Below, piece after piece: positions 18,928 to 28,560 of a stretch of DNA of 64,000 nt. The position numbers were made by a program, and so were the translations under genes. The DNA comes from Breznakibacter xylanolyticus. GTDB taxonomy: Bacteria > Bacteroidota > Bacteroidia > Bacteroidales > Marinilabiliaceae. The notes beneath the pieces were generated by a model that worked only from the letters and a program-made list of their open reading frames with translations, ran no database searches and was not told the DNA's origin. The stretch spans positions 1 to 64,000 of the forward strand of contig NZ_QKZK01000001.1 in NCBI RefSeq assembly GCF_003254275.1, given 5' to 3'. Numbering within the stretch: position 1 is the first letter of the stretch; each line of letters begins with the position of its first letter.

Positions 18928-19514
18928 GGGGTGGGAGGTGTCAGTTGATGAGTATTAAGATGCAAGACTTTGATGGTATCAATGTGTGGTTTATGAGTTG
19001 ATGAAAAATGTGTTGTTTGCGAATTCCTCGAATTCATTGCTTCGCAAAGCGACTGCGTCGATGGCTTTGCTTCACAAACCAACTGTGTTGTGAATAGCTT
19101 ATGAAATTAAAAAAAAATGTGGGAATAAGGATGTGGAAAGGGGTGTTTTTTGTGTTTTTCTGGGATTGGTGATGGTTAAGCGTGGTGATAGGTTGGTATG
19201 TAGATGGTTGATGCCATGAGGAAGGCGGAGAATTCGCATGGGATCAGGAGCTGTTTCGCAGCATTGTATTGTCTTCATCGGATTTATTGGGGAATATATT
19301 TTAAACAAGTTTGTGGCTTGTCTGAATTAAACACGGAGAAGAGTCGGAGTTGGTTCAGAGTTAATATAGGGAAGCATTGAAGGAATGGCGAAGCAGGGGC
19401 GAAGAATTGGAGTGGAGGAGTGGAGGGGTGGAGGAGTGGAGGGGGGCGATGAAATGGAGATTGAGAGGCGATGAATCGGAGATTGAGACGCGATGAATCG
19501 CGTCTGTACGGAGA
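18928..19514. repeat. Gap with a 22-bp tandem repeat and a perfect palindrome
   Basis: There is no supported gene in these 587 bp. From 19400 the plus strand is purine-rich (gtggagg repeats). Two and a half 22-bp units start at 19446, 19468 and 19490 (gcgatgaatcggagattgag). The last leads into agacgcgat-ga-atcgcgtct (19486-19505), a perfect 9-bp palindrome. Confidence 0.6.
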
Positions 19515-19973
19515 TCAATTGAGAGTTCCGAAGGTGATGCGAAGGCTCAGGAGGTGGTTGCTGATGCCTAAGGTGGTTTTGGATAGGAAGATGTTGTATC
19601 CATAGGTGATTTGAGCGATGCCAAGAAAGGAGAGTCCGAGTTCGGGGCGGAGTGCTGCGGTGGATTGGATTCGACTGTCGTTGTATAGTTCTGTGTAATA
19701 AATGGCTTGGGCGTTGAACTGGAGGATGAGGAGGGAGGCACTGTAGCCGGCTTTGATACCCAGCAGGTTGCTCTGATGGGGGCGGAAGAGTAGTTCGCCA
19801 CTCAGGTGGGTGTTATGATAGAGGTACTGATTCCGGACGCCATGGGCGATGCCCACTTCGAGGGTGGGGTAGTGTTGTTGTTGATAGCCCACGATGAGGT
19901 TGGTTGACTCGCGTTGTGCGTGTGACGTCATTGTGAGGATGATGAGAAGCAGAAGGGTGAGGGTGGGTTTCAT
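19515..19973 (-). CDS. Small predicted outer-membrane beta-barrel protein
   Basis: I do not recognise the family. The 152-residue product has a clear signal peptide (MKPTLTLLLLIILTMTSHAQ, cleavage after AQ likely). The remainder consists of alternating polar and aromatic/hydrophobic strands with Tyr-rich turns (YQQQHYPTLEVGIAHG, LGIKAGYSASLLILQFNAQAIYY, AALRPELGLSFLGIAQITYGYN) ending in LLSLRITFGTLN. That pattern suggests a small outer-membrane barrel of the kind common as hypothetical proteins in Bacteroidetes. It has no operon partner. The assignment rests on composition only. Confidence 0.7.
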   Translation of the reverse strand: MKPTLTLLLLIILTMTSHAQRESTNLIVGYQQQHYPTLEVGIAHGVRNQYLYHNTHLSGELLFRPHQSNLLGIKAGYSASLLILQFNAQAIYYTELYNDSRIQSTAALRPELGLSFLGIAQITYGYNIFLSKTTLGISNHLLSLRITFGTLN

Positions 19974-20157
19974 GTGTATGTAATTTAGCCCCCAATATCC
20001 CCCAACGGGGGACTATGGTTAGGGTTTGTATTATTTGCTGCCATGATCGTTGTACTTTTTCATGATAACACATGTGCGCTGTCGCCAATAATTTTGTTTC
20101 TGTGTGTTACCGATGGAAAAGATGGCTGTTTCATCGGTTTGTAAAGGTATTATGATT

Positions 20158-20322
20158 CAATGTCGTTTAGTTAGTGACAATCGAATAAAAGACAAGAAGA
20201 ATTTTAGACATCAGACAGATAGATTAGACTGTGAAGACGAAGAAAACAGATCTAAATATCTTTCCTTATCTCATCATCTGTCTCATCGTCTTGCGTCTTC
20301 TTCTCTTAACTTAACGACATTG
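20158..20322 (+). mobile_element. MITE-like element, copy A (165 bp)
   Basis: The element begins CAATGTCGTTTAGTTA and ends in the inverted form of CAATGTCGTTAAGTTA (15 of the first 16 bases match). It is flanked by the perfect 10-bp direct repeat tattatgatt at 20148-20157 and 20323-20332, which looks like a target-site duplication. A second 165-bp copy lies inverted at 43703-43867, and a shorter one at 63589-63708. It has no coding capacity of its own, so it would need a transposase in trans. The rest of 19974-20519 shows only a short palindrome (cccccaacggggg near 20000). Confidence 0.88.
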
Positions 20323-20519
20323 TATTATGATTTATAATTTTATGTCCACGAATTACGCAAATTTTAAAATGTAGATAGAAAGCAGATTGTAATTTGGGTG
20401 AGAGGGTTGTTTTTGGGGAAGATACTTTTCGGAGTTGATTCAATATTGGGTTTCTATTTGGCAAAGATAAGAGAGATTTGGGCGTGGTATTTTTTATTTT
20501 TTTTTGTTTTTGGTTATGA

Positions 20520-23500
20520 CGAACTGTTCAAATAAACTTTTGTACAATATATTCAGTTCACATCATCGAGACCGCTCTTACTCTGGCCACCACCCCCATC
20601 TACCTCAATGGCGGCGAAACCAGTGTGCTGTTTGGCGAGGATTTATCCGACTATTTCAACATCGACAATCTGACGTTTAAAGGCTACAGTAAACAGACCT
20701 ATCAGCGCACCGGGCAGTTGCCCGAGGGGTTTTACAAGTTCACCGTCGAGGTGCTTCACCATGCCACACGGCGGGTCATCTCCAATGCAGGAAGCACCAC
20801 TGCCTGGATCGCTCTTGGCAAGCCCCCCGTGTTGCGAGCCCCCGACGACGGTGCCCGCCTGGGACAATACGCCGGCATGCCACTCACCTTCAGTTGGTTG
20901 CCCAGTAACGTGGGAAGCCCCATGTCGGCCGGCAACATCCGCTATCAGTTCGAGATGTGGGAGATGCGAGTGCCCGGCATCAGCCCCTACACTGTGGCAG
21001 CATCCATGCCCGTGTTTCACGACAACACCTCCTTCAGCACCAGCTACTCCCTCTATCCGGCCACCCTGATGATGGAACCCGGCATGACCTATGCCTGGCG
21101 CGTGACCGCATCCGACGCCGGAGGCTTTGTGCCCTTTGAACAGGACGGACACAGTCAGGTGCGCACCTTCACCTACAAGGCCTTGTGCGACACCGTGACA
21201 GGCTTCACCGCCACCGCCAAAGGGCAGAGTGGCCTGTTTTGCTGGGAACCCGGCACCGGGCACACCTCCTATCAGATTGAGATGAGGCAGCCCGAAACCG
21301 GCTGGTTCAACGCCAGCGAGACCTTCGACAGCAAAGCCGAGTTTTTCGATCTCACGCCCGGCAACACCTACCAGATGCGGGTGAAGAGCACCTGCAACAG
21401 CGACCCCACCTCGGTGAGCGACTTCACCACATGGCGCTCACTCACCGTACCCGTTCCCAAGCCCCTGGTGGACACGCTGGGGTGCCCCACCTGTGGCTGC
21501 GACGACAATCTGCCCGGGGTGGAACTCACCAACTTCACCCTGCGCGACAACCTGGCTCCCGGCGACACCATCGCCAACAAGACGGGCACCACCCGCTTCA
21601 TCCTCAAGAGCGTGGAGTCACAGGGCGCGGGCACCTACAAGGGCATCTTCCTCTATTGGGCCGAGATATGGGGCGTGAAGTTTGTGTGCCAGTACACCGA
21701 TTTGCAGGTGAACACCGACAACGTGATTGTGAACATGGACTTCGAGAGCGTGTACGATCCCCAGTTCCTGCTCGATGTGGATGCCGCCACCGATTACTTC
21801 AACGCATTGGCAGGCAACCTGGCCGTCCTCACCACCAGCACTGCCATCAAGGACACCCTGCAGGTGACCCAATCCTTCGACGCCATCTATGTGAACGGGG
21901 GCGACTCCCTGATGGCCGTGAGCGTGGATGCCAACGGCAACATCACCGAAACCGTGCTGGCTGCCTCCACCGACAATCTGGGCAAGACCCTCGTCAAAGG
22001 CCCCGATGGGCAGGAATACGTGGTGACCAACGACGGCCAGGTGATGGGCGTGAAAGAATACAAGGCCACCGGAGGCAGCAGCCGCCTGATGAAAGACCAC
22101 AACAGCGAGAAAGAGCAAAAAGTCACCTCCCCATCGGTCAGCTTCAGCGCTTCAACCGGACAAAAATACGGCTTCGATGCCTTCACCCCCATCAAGCAAG
22201 CCATTCAAACGCACTACCCCCAACTCCCCCTTTCGGGTGGGGCTCCTGTCCCCTTCAAGAGCGTGGCCAGCTTTGCCACCGACCGCGTGGGGGTGAGTGC
22301 CACCAATGGCATCACCTTTAAGGACGAGATGGGCATCCCCGCCCTGGCCTCGGGCAACGACCTCACCATCCGCGGCAGCGCCAACGGCTCCACCATTGGC
22401 CTGTATGCCTACCGCGCGGTGAACGACTCCACCGAAGAGGTGGTGGGCAAACTCAACATCATGAGTTTTGATGAGCAGCCCAAAAGGTTAATCATCGTGC
22501 CGGTGAATGGCGCCACCCTGCCCGATGCCACCGCCCTGCAACAAACCCTCAATACCATTTACGCTCAGGCGGTGACCCGCTGGAGCGTGACCACCGGCGC
22601 ACCCCTCACCGTCACTTTCCCCGGCGGCACCATGACACACGGCGGTTCCTCCGCCCTGGCTGCCTACAACGCCGACCAAAAGCTGATCATCAACACCTAC
22701 GATGCCTCCCAGCCCTCCGGCCTCGACAAGGACGCCCTCTACCTCTTTTTCATCGACAACGTGGATGGCAAGGCCGGTGTGGCCGGCTTTATGCCCCTGC
22801 AACGCCAGTGCGGCTTTATATATGGTTCGCCTGAACTTAATATTGTGGCACATGAATTAGGCCACGGCGCCTTTAACCTCTACCACACCTTCAGCTCCGA
22901 AAACTACATTGCCAAAGAGCAAACCACCGACAACCTGATGGACTACAAGGGTGGCACAGAGTTGTGGAAGTACCAGTGGGAGAATGTGCAGGATCCCCAA
23001 CGGGTGTGGATGAGTTGGGCACAGGGGGAACAAGAGGGAGAAGCAACTGTTGATGCATTGTATGAACTCGATCCCATGGTGCCAACGCAGGATGTAAACC
23101 AGGTAATTTACTGCGGGATGACACCCTCTGGAAAGATTATCGAAAGTTACCCACTGAAGGTGCAAGGAAAAAATGTCACCAGTGTCATTTCAAAAAACCA
23201 ACTCTATTTTATTGTCGGCTTTTATGTTGAAGATTCCGAAACAGGAGTCAGAGAATATTACAAATACGTAGCTCCCGATAAATTCCTCAATAAGGACAAT
23301 GTCGCGTTTCCAGGTGAGATAACCTATTTCAATGGTACGAATTGCAATGTTTGGGTATATCAATCCATGAATAGCGATTGCATTTATAAGTGCAAAGCCA
23401 TAGCCTGGGAAGTGCCTGCAAAGCCACTTGAAGCGTCCGGTTTGAAATCCCGTATTGAAAGTTCAACACTGGTCAAAGGCTGGGAGCTGGTGATAAGGTC

Positions 23501-25466
23501 GGAAGCAGAAACTCATTGTTTACGTGACTTTTTCGATACCCAAAGCAACAGTCCTGAGTGTGGCAACCCTGTACAAATTGAACACGATCAGGAGGTGCTG
23601 AATCAGTTGGTCTCCTCTATTGTTGGTAAATCAGGCGATGAAGCTCTGGCAGCACGGGCAGCGCTCACTATCAGTGGAGTATGCCCTGTTTCGATCAAAA
23701 GTATTTCCCAACAATCTGTTTTCGAGCTCTTTAAATTTTTATGCTCAACACTCAAAATCCCCGAGTTACAAGAGTTTGCCATGATCAAGTTGATGTCGGC
23801 CATTTCGGCCGATCACTTTAGTGATGTGTACACACTTCTCGAAGCCGACAACAATAAAGTGTTAAAACATCTGGTCGAAGAACTGCATGATGTGAGCATC
23901 GACATTTTTAACGACAAAAAAAACTATACATCGTTCATCAAAGGTCTTTTACAGATGTATAAAGAAAAGCCAGATTTGCTTGTCACAAGGTTTGGCGACT
24001 TGGATTATGAAACGAGCAATGAGTTGTTTAATCAGGTATTGAACCTTGAAAAACACCAGCTCCCTGGCTCCTTTGTTATGGATAAGGATCATGCGGAGTG
24101 GATGTTGCTTGTCCACCGAGGCAAATACGATGCTGCGACAGGGACTGTCAATATTTATGAGGATCGAATCAGAAATATACTTTCGCACCCTAATGAAAGT
24201 GAATCTGTGACATATCGTACTGAAACCACCAGTACGCTCATCGCCGAAAACTTGTCGCCACTCACTCCTGTCGTGGTGTTCACCGAAAGCACGAACGATC
24301 TTGTTCGAATCGCACTTGATTCATCAACTGAAAGTCTTACAGGGACTAAGGAATATGTTGTGCCCGCGATATTCCTTCATTATTACGATCAAAAGCTATT
24401 TAACACCGCGGTAGAGAAGGGTGCTGTCGTCGCGTTAGATCTCCTCACGATCTACAGCGGAGTGGGCGTTGTTTCCTTAGGAAGTAAAATACTTCAGGCA
24501 CGAAGAGTGATTGCGTTGATTGAAGTGGCCGGTGCTATGGGTGATATTGCCATCCAAACCGTCGATTTTCCTCTCGGTTCGGAATTCGAACTCGGCGTGA
24601 ATTCCTTTAATATGGCCATGGGTATGGTGGGCATCAAAAATGCGACGGTAGCCCTGAAAAATTTTGCCGTCAAATTGCCCGAAACAACACGCCGTTTGCT
24701 TCGCAACAATGAAAGCCTCAGAGCCGCCTTGTTGGCCGAACTGCGAAAAATCAAAGATTTGGATGCGTCCGAGTTGACACCCCAGCAAATATTGGCTTGG
24801 GAGAAGGTGCAGGCGGCTAAGAAAAAAATGCTTAATTTGCTAGAGAGTGGGGAGGAGGCAGCAAAAGCAGGTAGTTATTTTGGAAATCTGCCTAGATACC
24901 AGCAATTATTTAAAGAAGGAAAATTATCTGAATTACTTGCAGAGTTAAAAAACACAACTGCATATCCAAGAATGGGTTATACAAGAAATAGAACCTATGA
25001 TTTTTTGTATGATGAATATAAAATTGCAAATCCAAACTTTGAAAATTGTCCTTATCTTAAAAATGCAATTGGGACTGATTTTGAACTAGATGAGGTCGGA
25101 TATTTTGTTCGTTTATATTCAGGAGATGGAAAAGCCTCAAAATGGATTTTTAGAATTGAAGATTTGAAGAAATATGATAACATAGATGATTTAATTGAAG
25201 ATTTAGCTATCCCATTTGACAATGGAACAATATTTGGCACCAAGCCTTCAAAAATTGCAATTGTAGAAATCCCCAAAGGAACAACTCTTAGAAAATCTTT
25301 TGCTGGAGAGCAGGTGTGGCAAAGAATGCACGATGGTTTGAGCGATTTGATTCAGAAAGGAGGTGGAGTACAGTATGAAATATTAGATGTTAATTTTAAG
25401 AATCCTCCCCCCTCGGTTAAGGCATGGTTTGGAGAGGTTGGAGAATTTGATGAATTAATAAAATAA
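20520..25466 (+). pseudogene. 5'-truncated polymorphic-toxin backbone with C-terminal toxin tip
   Basis: The frame is open from 20520 (after a TGA) to 25466. It has no ATG in a credible place; the first possible start is GTG at 20625, giving 1,613 residues. Protein-like sequence already begins near 20556 (ETALTLATTPIYLNGGETSVLFG), so the signal peptide and start of the first domain are missing. Visible parts, numbered from the GTG: repeated FN3-like segments (about 1-280); a long repetitive middle; HELGHGAFNLYHTF near 743 and NLMDYKGG, a probable zinc peptidase site; LFKFLCSTLKIPELQEFA near 1030; a hydrophobic region (about 1270-1380); an AT-rich tip (about 1416-1613). The tip ends PKGTTLRKSFAGEQ...GGGVQYEIL, resembling from memory ART-like or TNT-like toxin tips. 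The early part recalls TANFOR-type Bacteroidetes proteins. An immunity candidate follows 18 bp downstream. Confidence 0.75.
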
Positions 25467-25484
25467 TAATACGCTTAAAGTTTT

Positions 25485-25805
25485 ATGAATAAATTAAATT
25501 TAAATAACAAGGAGGTTGAATTCGATTGTTCTATTGAAAGAATTATTGAATTTACAAACACTATAATTGTAAGTTATTATCCTCAAACTGATGAAGAATT
25601 CTATGAAAAGGGCATGCATGGCGGAGTGTGTGGAATAGATAAAATTGATGCGGTAGTAAAGTGGAAACTTACTTATAATCCATTAGGTATGCGAAAGATC
25701 TCTTTTAATGGCAAAGAAGCTTTAAATATGAGAATTGGTGATGTGATCTATATACTTGATCCTGATAGTGGCAAAATAATTTATGAATCCGCGACTAAGG
25801 GATGA
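25485..25805 (+). CDS. Probable immunity protein of the first toxin tip
   Basis: I do not recognise this 106-residue protein. It is small, slightly acidic and without signal peptide or membrane segment, and lies 18 bp after the toxin frame on the same strand. It has the same low GC content as the toxin tip and unlike the GC-rich backbone. It starts MNKLNLNNKEVEFDCSIERI and has a beta-rich second half (YNPLGMRKISFNGKEALNMRIGDVIYILD). Position and composition are those of cognate immunity genes in polymorphic toxin loci; the function is inferred from this alone. Confidence 0.65.
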   Translation: MNKLNLNNKEVEFDCSIERIIEFTNTIIVSYYPQTDEEFYEKGMHGGVCGIDKIDAVVKWKLTYNPLGMRKISFNGKEALNMRIGDVIYILDPDSGKIIYESATKG

Positions 25806-25886
25806 GATCTCCGCTAGCGCAGATTTGTAATCACGAGTGGTCGAAAGATCGAAAATTGTAAGTGTTGGCTGTTGTTGAATTCAGAT

Positions 25887-25960
25887 CCTCGCTAACATTA
25901 GAGGGTGAATGAATTTATGTGCTCGGCGTCATTTTCAATGACGCTGTCTTCACAATTTAT
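25887..25960 (+). repeat. 75-bp repeat after immunity gene 1
   Basis: The segment runs from cctcgctaac through gaatgaatttatgtgctcgg and the small palindrome cgtcatt-ttc-aatgacg to ctgtcttcac. The same sequence, with few changes, lies at 28486-28560, just after the second immunity candidate. The interval 25806-25886 holds only a degenerate REP-like hairpin (gcgcagatttgtaat). Confidence 0.8.
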
Positions 25961-26469
25961 CCCACTGCTGGCGCGGTTCTGTGAACCGTGTCCACACCAT
26001 GGCAAGCCAATGCTTTCTATTTTAGCTTATTATCAAACCGTGCTACATTAAAAGTCATGCTTTTAGTGTTTTAAAGCAATTGCAGCCCGCATGTTTCGTT
26101 TGTCTTAACACTAAATGGCTTATCTTAGACCAACAAAACCTAGCCGATGAGCCGCAAATATAAATTACACAATCCGGAAGGACTCTATTTTGTAACCTTC
26201 GCTACAGAAGGGTGGACAGACGTGTTTACCCGCAACGAGTACAAAAACATATTGGTAGACAACTTGGCGTACTGCCAAAAGAATAAAGGGCTTGAAATAT
26301 TTGCCTGGTGCATCATGACCAACCACTTACATTTAATGGTGAGAGCAACAGAAGGGAATTTGTTGCAAGACATTGTGCGGGATTTCAAAAAGTTTACCAG
26401 CAAAGCCATCCTGAAGGCCATCGCCGAAAACCAACGAGAGAGCCGCAAAGAATGGCTCTTAAAACTGTT
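25961..26469 (+). mobile_element. REP-associated transposase unit, copy 1 (3' truncated)
   Basis: The unit begins with the hairpin tggcgcggttc-tgt-gaaccgtgtcca, followed by about 160 bp of leader and then a Y1 transposase reading frame from ATG 26147. It shows NPEGLYFVTFATEGW and the HUH-type motif HLHL in WCIMTNHLHLMVRATEG. After EWLLKLF the sequence switches abruptly at 26470 into the start of the next copy, so the C-terminal part is missing; the open frame running on to 26560 is read through that junction. Family: IS200-like, RAYT (REP-associated tyrosine transposase). Confidence 0.85.
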
Positions 26470-26560
26470 CCCACTGCTGGCGCGGTTCTGCGAACCGTGT
26501 CCACACCATGGCAAGCCAATGCTTTCTATTTTAGCTTATTATCAATCCGTGCTACGTTAA
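26147..26560 (+). pseudogene. RAYT transposase, 3' truncated
   Basis: This is the reading frame of copy 1. About 108 residues are true transposase sequence, including the metal-binding HLH motif. The last 30 residues come from the leader of copy 2 read in frame and include the hairpin sequence. The catalytic tyrosine region present in copy 2 (beyond KEWLLKQF) is absent, so the protein should be inactive. Confidence 0.85.
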
Positions 26561-27183
26561 AAGTCATTCTTTTAGTGTTTTAAAGCAATTGCAGCCCGCA
26601 TGTTTCGTTTGTCTTAACACTAAATGGCTTATCTTAGACCAACAAAACCTAACCGATGAGCCGCAAATATAAATTCCACAATCCGGAAGGACTCTATTTT
26701 GTAACTTTCGCTACAGAAGGGTGGACAGACGTGTTTACCCGCAACGAGTACAAAAACATATTGGTTGACAACTTGGCGTACTGCCAAAAGAATAAAGGGC
26801 TTGAGATATTTGCCTGATGCATCATGACCAACCACTTACATTTAATGGTGAGAGCTACAGAAGGGCATATGTTGCAAGACATTTTGCGGGATTTCAAAAA
26901 GTTTACCAGCAAAGCCATTCTAAAGGCCATCGCCGAAAACCAACGAGAGAGCCGCAAAGAATGGCTATTAAAACAGTTCTCCACGTCCGAAGGCAACCGT
27001 TTTTGGCGCTCCGATAACAAACCCATTGAGCTATGGAGTAATTCAGTGATAGATCAAAAACTGAATTATATCCATCAAAACCCTGCTGAAGAAGGTTTGG
27101 TATTCCGAGCAGAAGACTATGTTTACAGTTGTGACAATGACTATGCTGGGGGGCACGGCTTATTGGATATATGGGTGATATAG
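26470..27183 (+). pseudogene. REP-associated transposase unit, copy 2 (nonsense mutation)
   Basis: This copy repeats the hairpin and leader of copy 1 (start codons exactly 509 bp apart) and has the full length of the gene, from ATG 26656 to the TAG at 27181-27183. The Trp codon before CIMTNHLHL is TGA (26815-26817) here and TGG in copy 1, so the frame is broken. Downstream of the stop it continues in frame: HLHLMVRATEG, then FWRSDNKPIELWSNSVIDQKLNYIHQNP, the conserved C-terminal block of RAYTs. The pseudogene retains the whole coding length. Confidence 0.9.
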
Positions 27184-27725
27184 TGGGTGTTGTGGTGGCA
27201 CGGATTGCAAATCCGCGCCAGCTGGGTGCCGAAGCCGATGCCTTTGAAAATGCGATGTCGGTTAAAGCAATGCAAAAGCTTAACCCACCATGTAAGTGGC
27301 TCGATGAAGCAGGTGAAGTTGGAGCCGATTACACTCCGCATAAACAGCTATACCTTAAACGTGTGGCACAAAAAAGCAATGGCCAGTTAAGTACGGTAAG
27401 TGATGGCAAAGTGTTTATTGGAGATGATATTCATATAAAAACTAAGAAGAACGAGTTTGGTGTAGCTCAGTATAACCAAGCCAAATATCACGACAGCAAA
27501 CTTAGCGATACGGCTCCATGGACACCCAATCAGCGATCGGAGTTAATTGATTTGTTTAAGAATGACAGTCAACTGGAATATGTTGAATTTGAAATACGGA
27601 CCTCTGATGACTTTTTACAGCAAAGTCCATATAAAAATGGAATGAAGGTTAGGATATACCGAGATGATATTTACAAATCATTCAAACAAGGTGAGGCACA
27701 GGTAACGCAAAAGGTTGTATTATGA
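27171..27725 (+). CDS. Orphan toxin tip (C-terminal fragment of a polymorphic toxin)
   Basis: The frame of at most 184 residues begins inside the end of transposase copy 2. Its first 20 codons run through a REP-like hairpin (ggcacggattgcaaatccgcgcc), so sequence of likely protein origin starts at about AEADAFENAMSV. I do not recognise the family. The later part (VFIGDDIHIKTKKNEFG, NDSQLEYVEFEIRTSDDF, YKNGMKVRIYRDDIY) is hydrophilic alpha/beta. It has no signal or backbone. The stop overlaps the start of the next gene by 4 nt (ATGA). Small tip with coupled partner and no backbone is the pattern of an orphan toxin-immunity cassette. Confidence 0.6.
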   Translation: MGDIVGVVVARIANPRQLGAEADAFENAMSVKAMQKLNPPCKWLDEAGEVGADYTPHKQLYLKRVAQKSNGQLSTVSDGKVFIGDDIHIKTKKNEFGVAQYNQAKYHDSKLSDTAPWTPNQRSELIDLFKNDSQLEYVEFEIRTSDDFLQQSPYKNGMKVRIYRDDIYKSFKQGEAQVTQKVVL

Positions 27726-28477
27726 AAGATAAAATTGCATATAGGATTATAAACGACATATATGATTCTATCCTAAAGGGTAATCATTTTGGAAATATAC
27801 CAGTCAATCAAGGTTTTGGTTATTCTATTTTTAGGAAATCGAATCAAAAAATAGAGCGTTTCGGTATTGTCGGCACCTACAGATACGAAAAATTCAAAAC
27901 AGAACATTTAGGTGCTCGAATTTCTTTTTTGCCATTAGAATCCATAGTTTCGCCTATATTGGTTTCGAATGGTTTAATGGGCGATTCTATTTTGGAAGAA
28001 CTTCCGGCAACAATATCATTTAGTACAGCCAATGATTTTTTAGTTGCCGATAAAGATGCACTTACAACATTTGCTTCAGAACGTTTGCCAATTGTTATTG
28101 AGAATGAAACGGATATTGACAACTTCATACAGGCACATATCGATTTCTATTTCCAGTTTATTGAACCCTTTTTCAATCGCTGGTGTGATATACGGGATTT
28201 ATTGCCATTGATAGAAAATATGGAAACTTCAAAAGCATTTGATTTTTTTGGAACTGGAGCTGTATTCAAATTATTAACGATTTGGAAACTATGCAATCAT
28301 CCTAAAGTGTCTTTCGAGATTGAAAGATGGGAGAATAATTTTCTGCAAATGAGGAAAAATGACCCAACAGAGATTCAGTATGAAAGATACTATAACGCTT
28401 CAAATCAACTATCAGAAGTTCTGTCTAAAACAGAACCGTTGTACGAATGGGATCCTGAATATTTAAAGCTGAAATAG
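27722..28477 (+). CDS. Probable immunity protein of the orphan tip
   Basis: This 251-residue protein of unknown family has no signal peptide or clear membrane span. It is AT-rich like the tip before it, with which it shares a 4-nt overlap. The first half is beta-rich (GYSIFRKSNQKIERFGIVGTYRYEKF, ISFLPLESIVSP); the second half is helical with aromatic residues (DFYFQFIEPFFNRWCDIRDLLPLI, FKLLTIWKLCNHPKVSFEIERW). The frame is intact. Function is inferred from position; a transferred hypothetical gene unrelated to immunity cannot be excluded. Confidence 0.6.
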   Translation: MKDKIAYRIINDIYDSILKGNHFGNIPVNQGFGYSIFRKSNQKIERFGIVGTYRYEKFKTEHLGARISFLPLESIVSPILVSNGLMGDSILEELPATISFSTANDFLVADKDALTTFASERLPIVIENETDIDNFIQAHIDFYFQFIEPFFNRWCDIRDLLPLIENMETSKAFDFFGTGAVFKLLTIWKLCNHPKVSFEIERWENNFLQMRKNDPTEIQYERYYNASNQLSEVLSKTEPLYEWDPEYLKLK

Positions 28478-28485
28478 TTTTTGTG

Positions 28486-28560
28486 CCCTCGCTAACCGTA
28501 GAGTGTGAATGAATTTATGTGCTCGGCGTCATTTGCAATGACGTCGTCTTCATATTTATA
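28486..28560 (+). repeat. 75-bp repeat after immunity gene 2
   Basis: This is the second copy of the sequence at 25887-25960, beginning 8 bp after the immunity stop. The internal palindrome is cgtcatt-tgc-aatgacg. Confidence 0.8.

Noticed and set aside
20104-20337. Open frame of 77 codons upstream of the toxin
   Set aside because: It runs over MITE copy A from one flank to the other and has no counterpart at copies B or C.
22851-22887. Classical metzincin site in the toxin backbone
   Set aside because: The spacing is HExxH followed by His after six residues (HELGHGAFNLYH), one longer than the metzincin consensus, and the Gly of that motif is absent; I describe it only as a probable zinc site.
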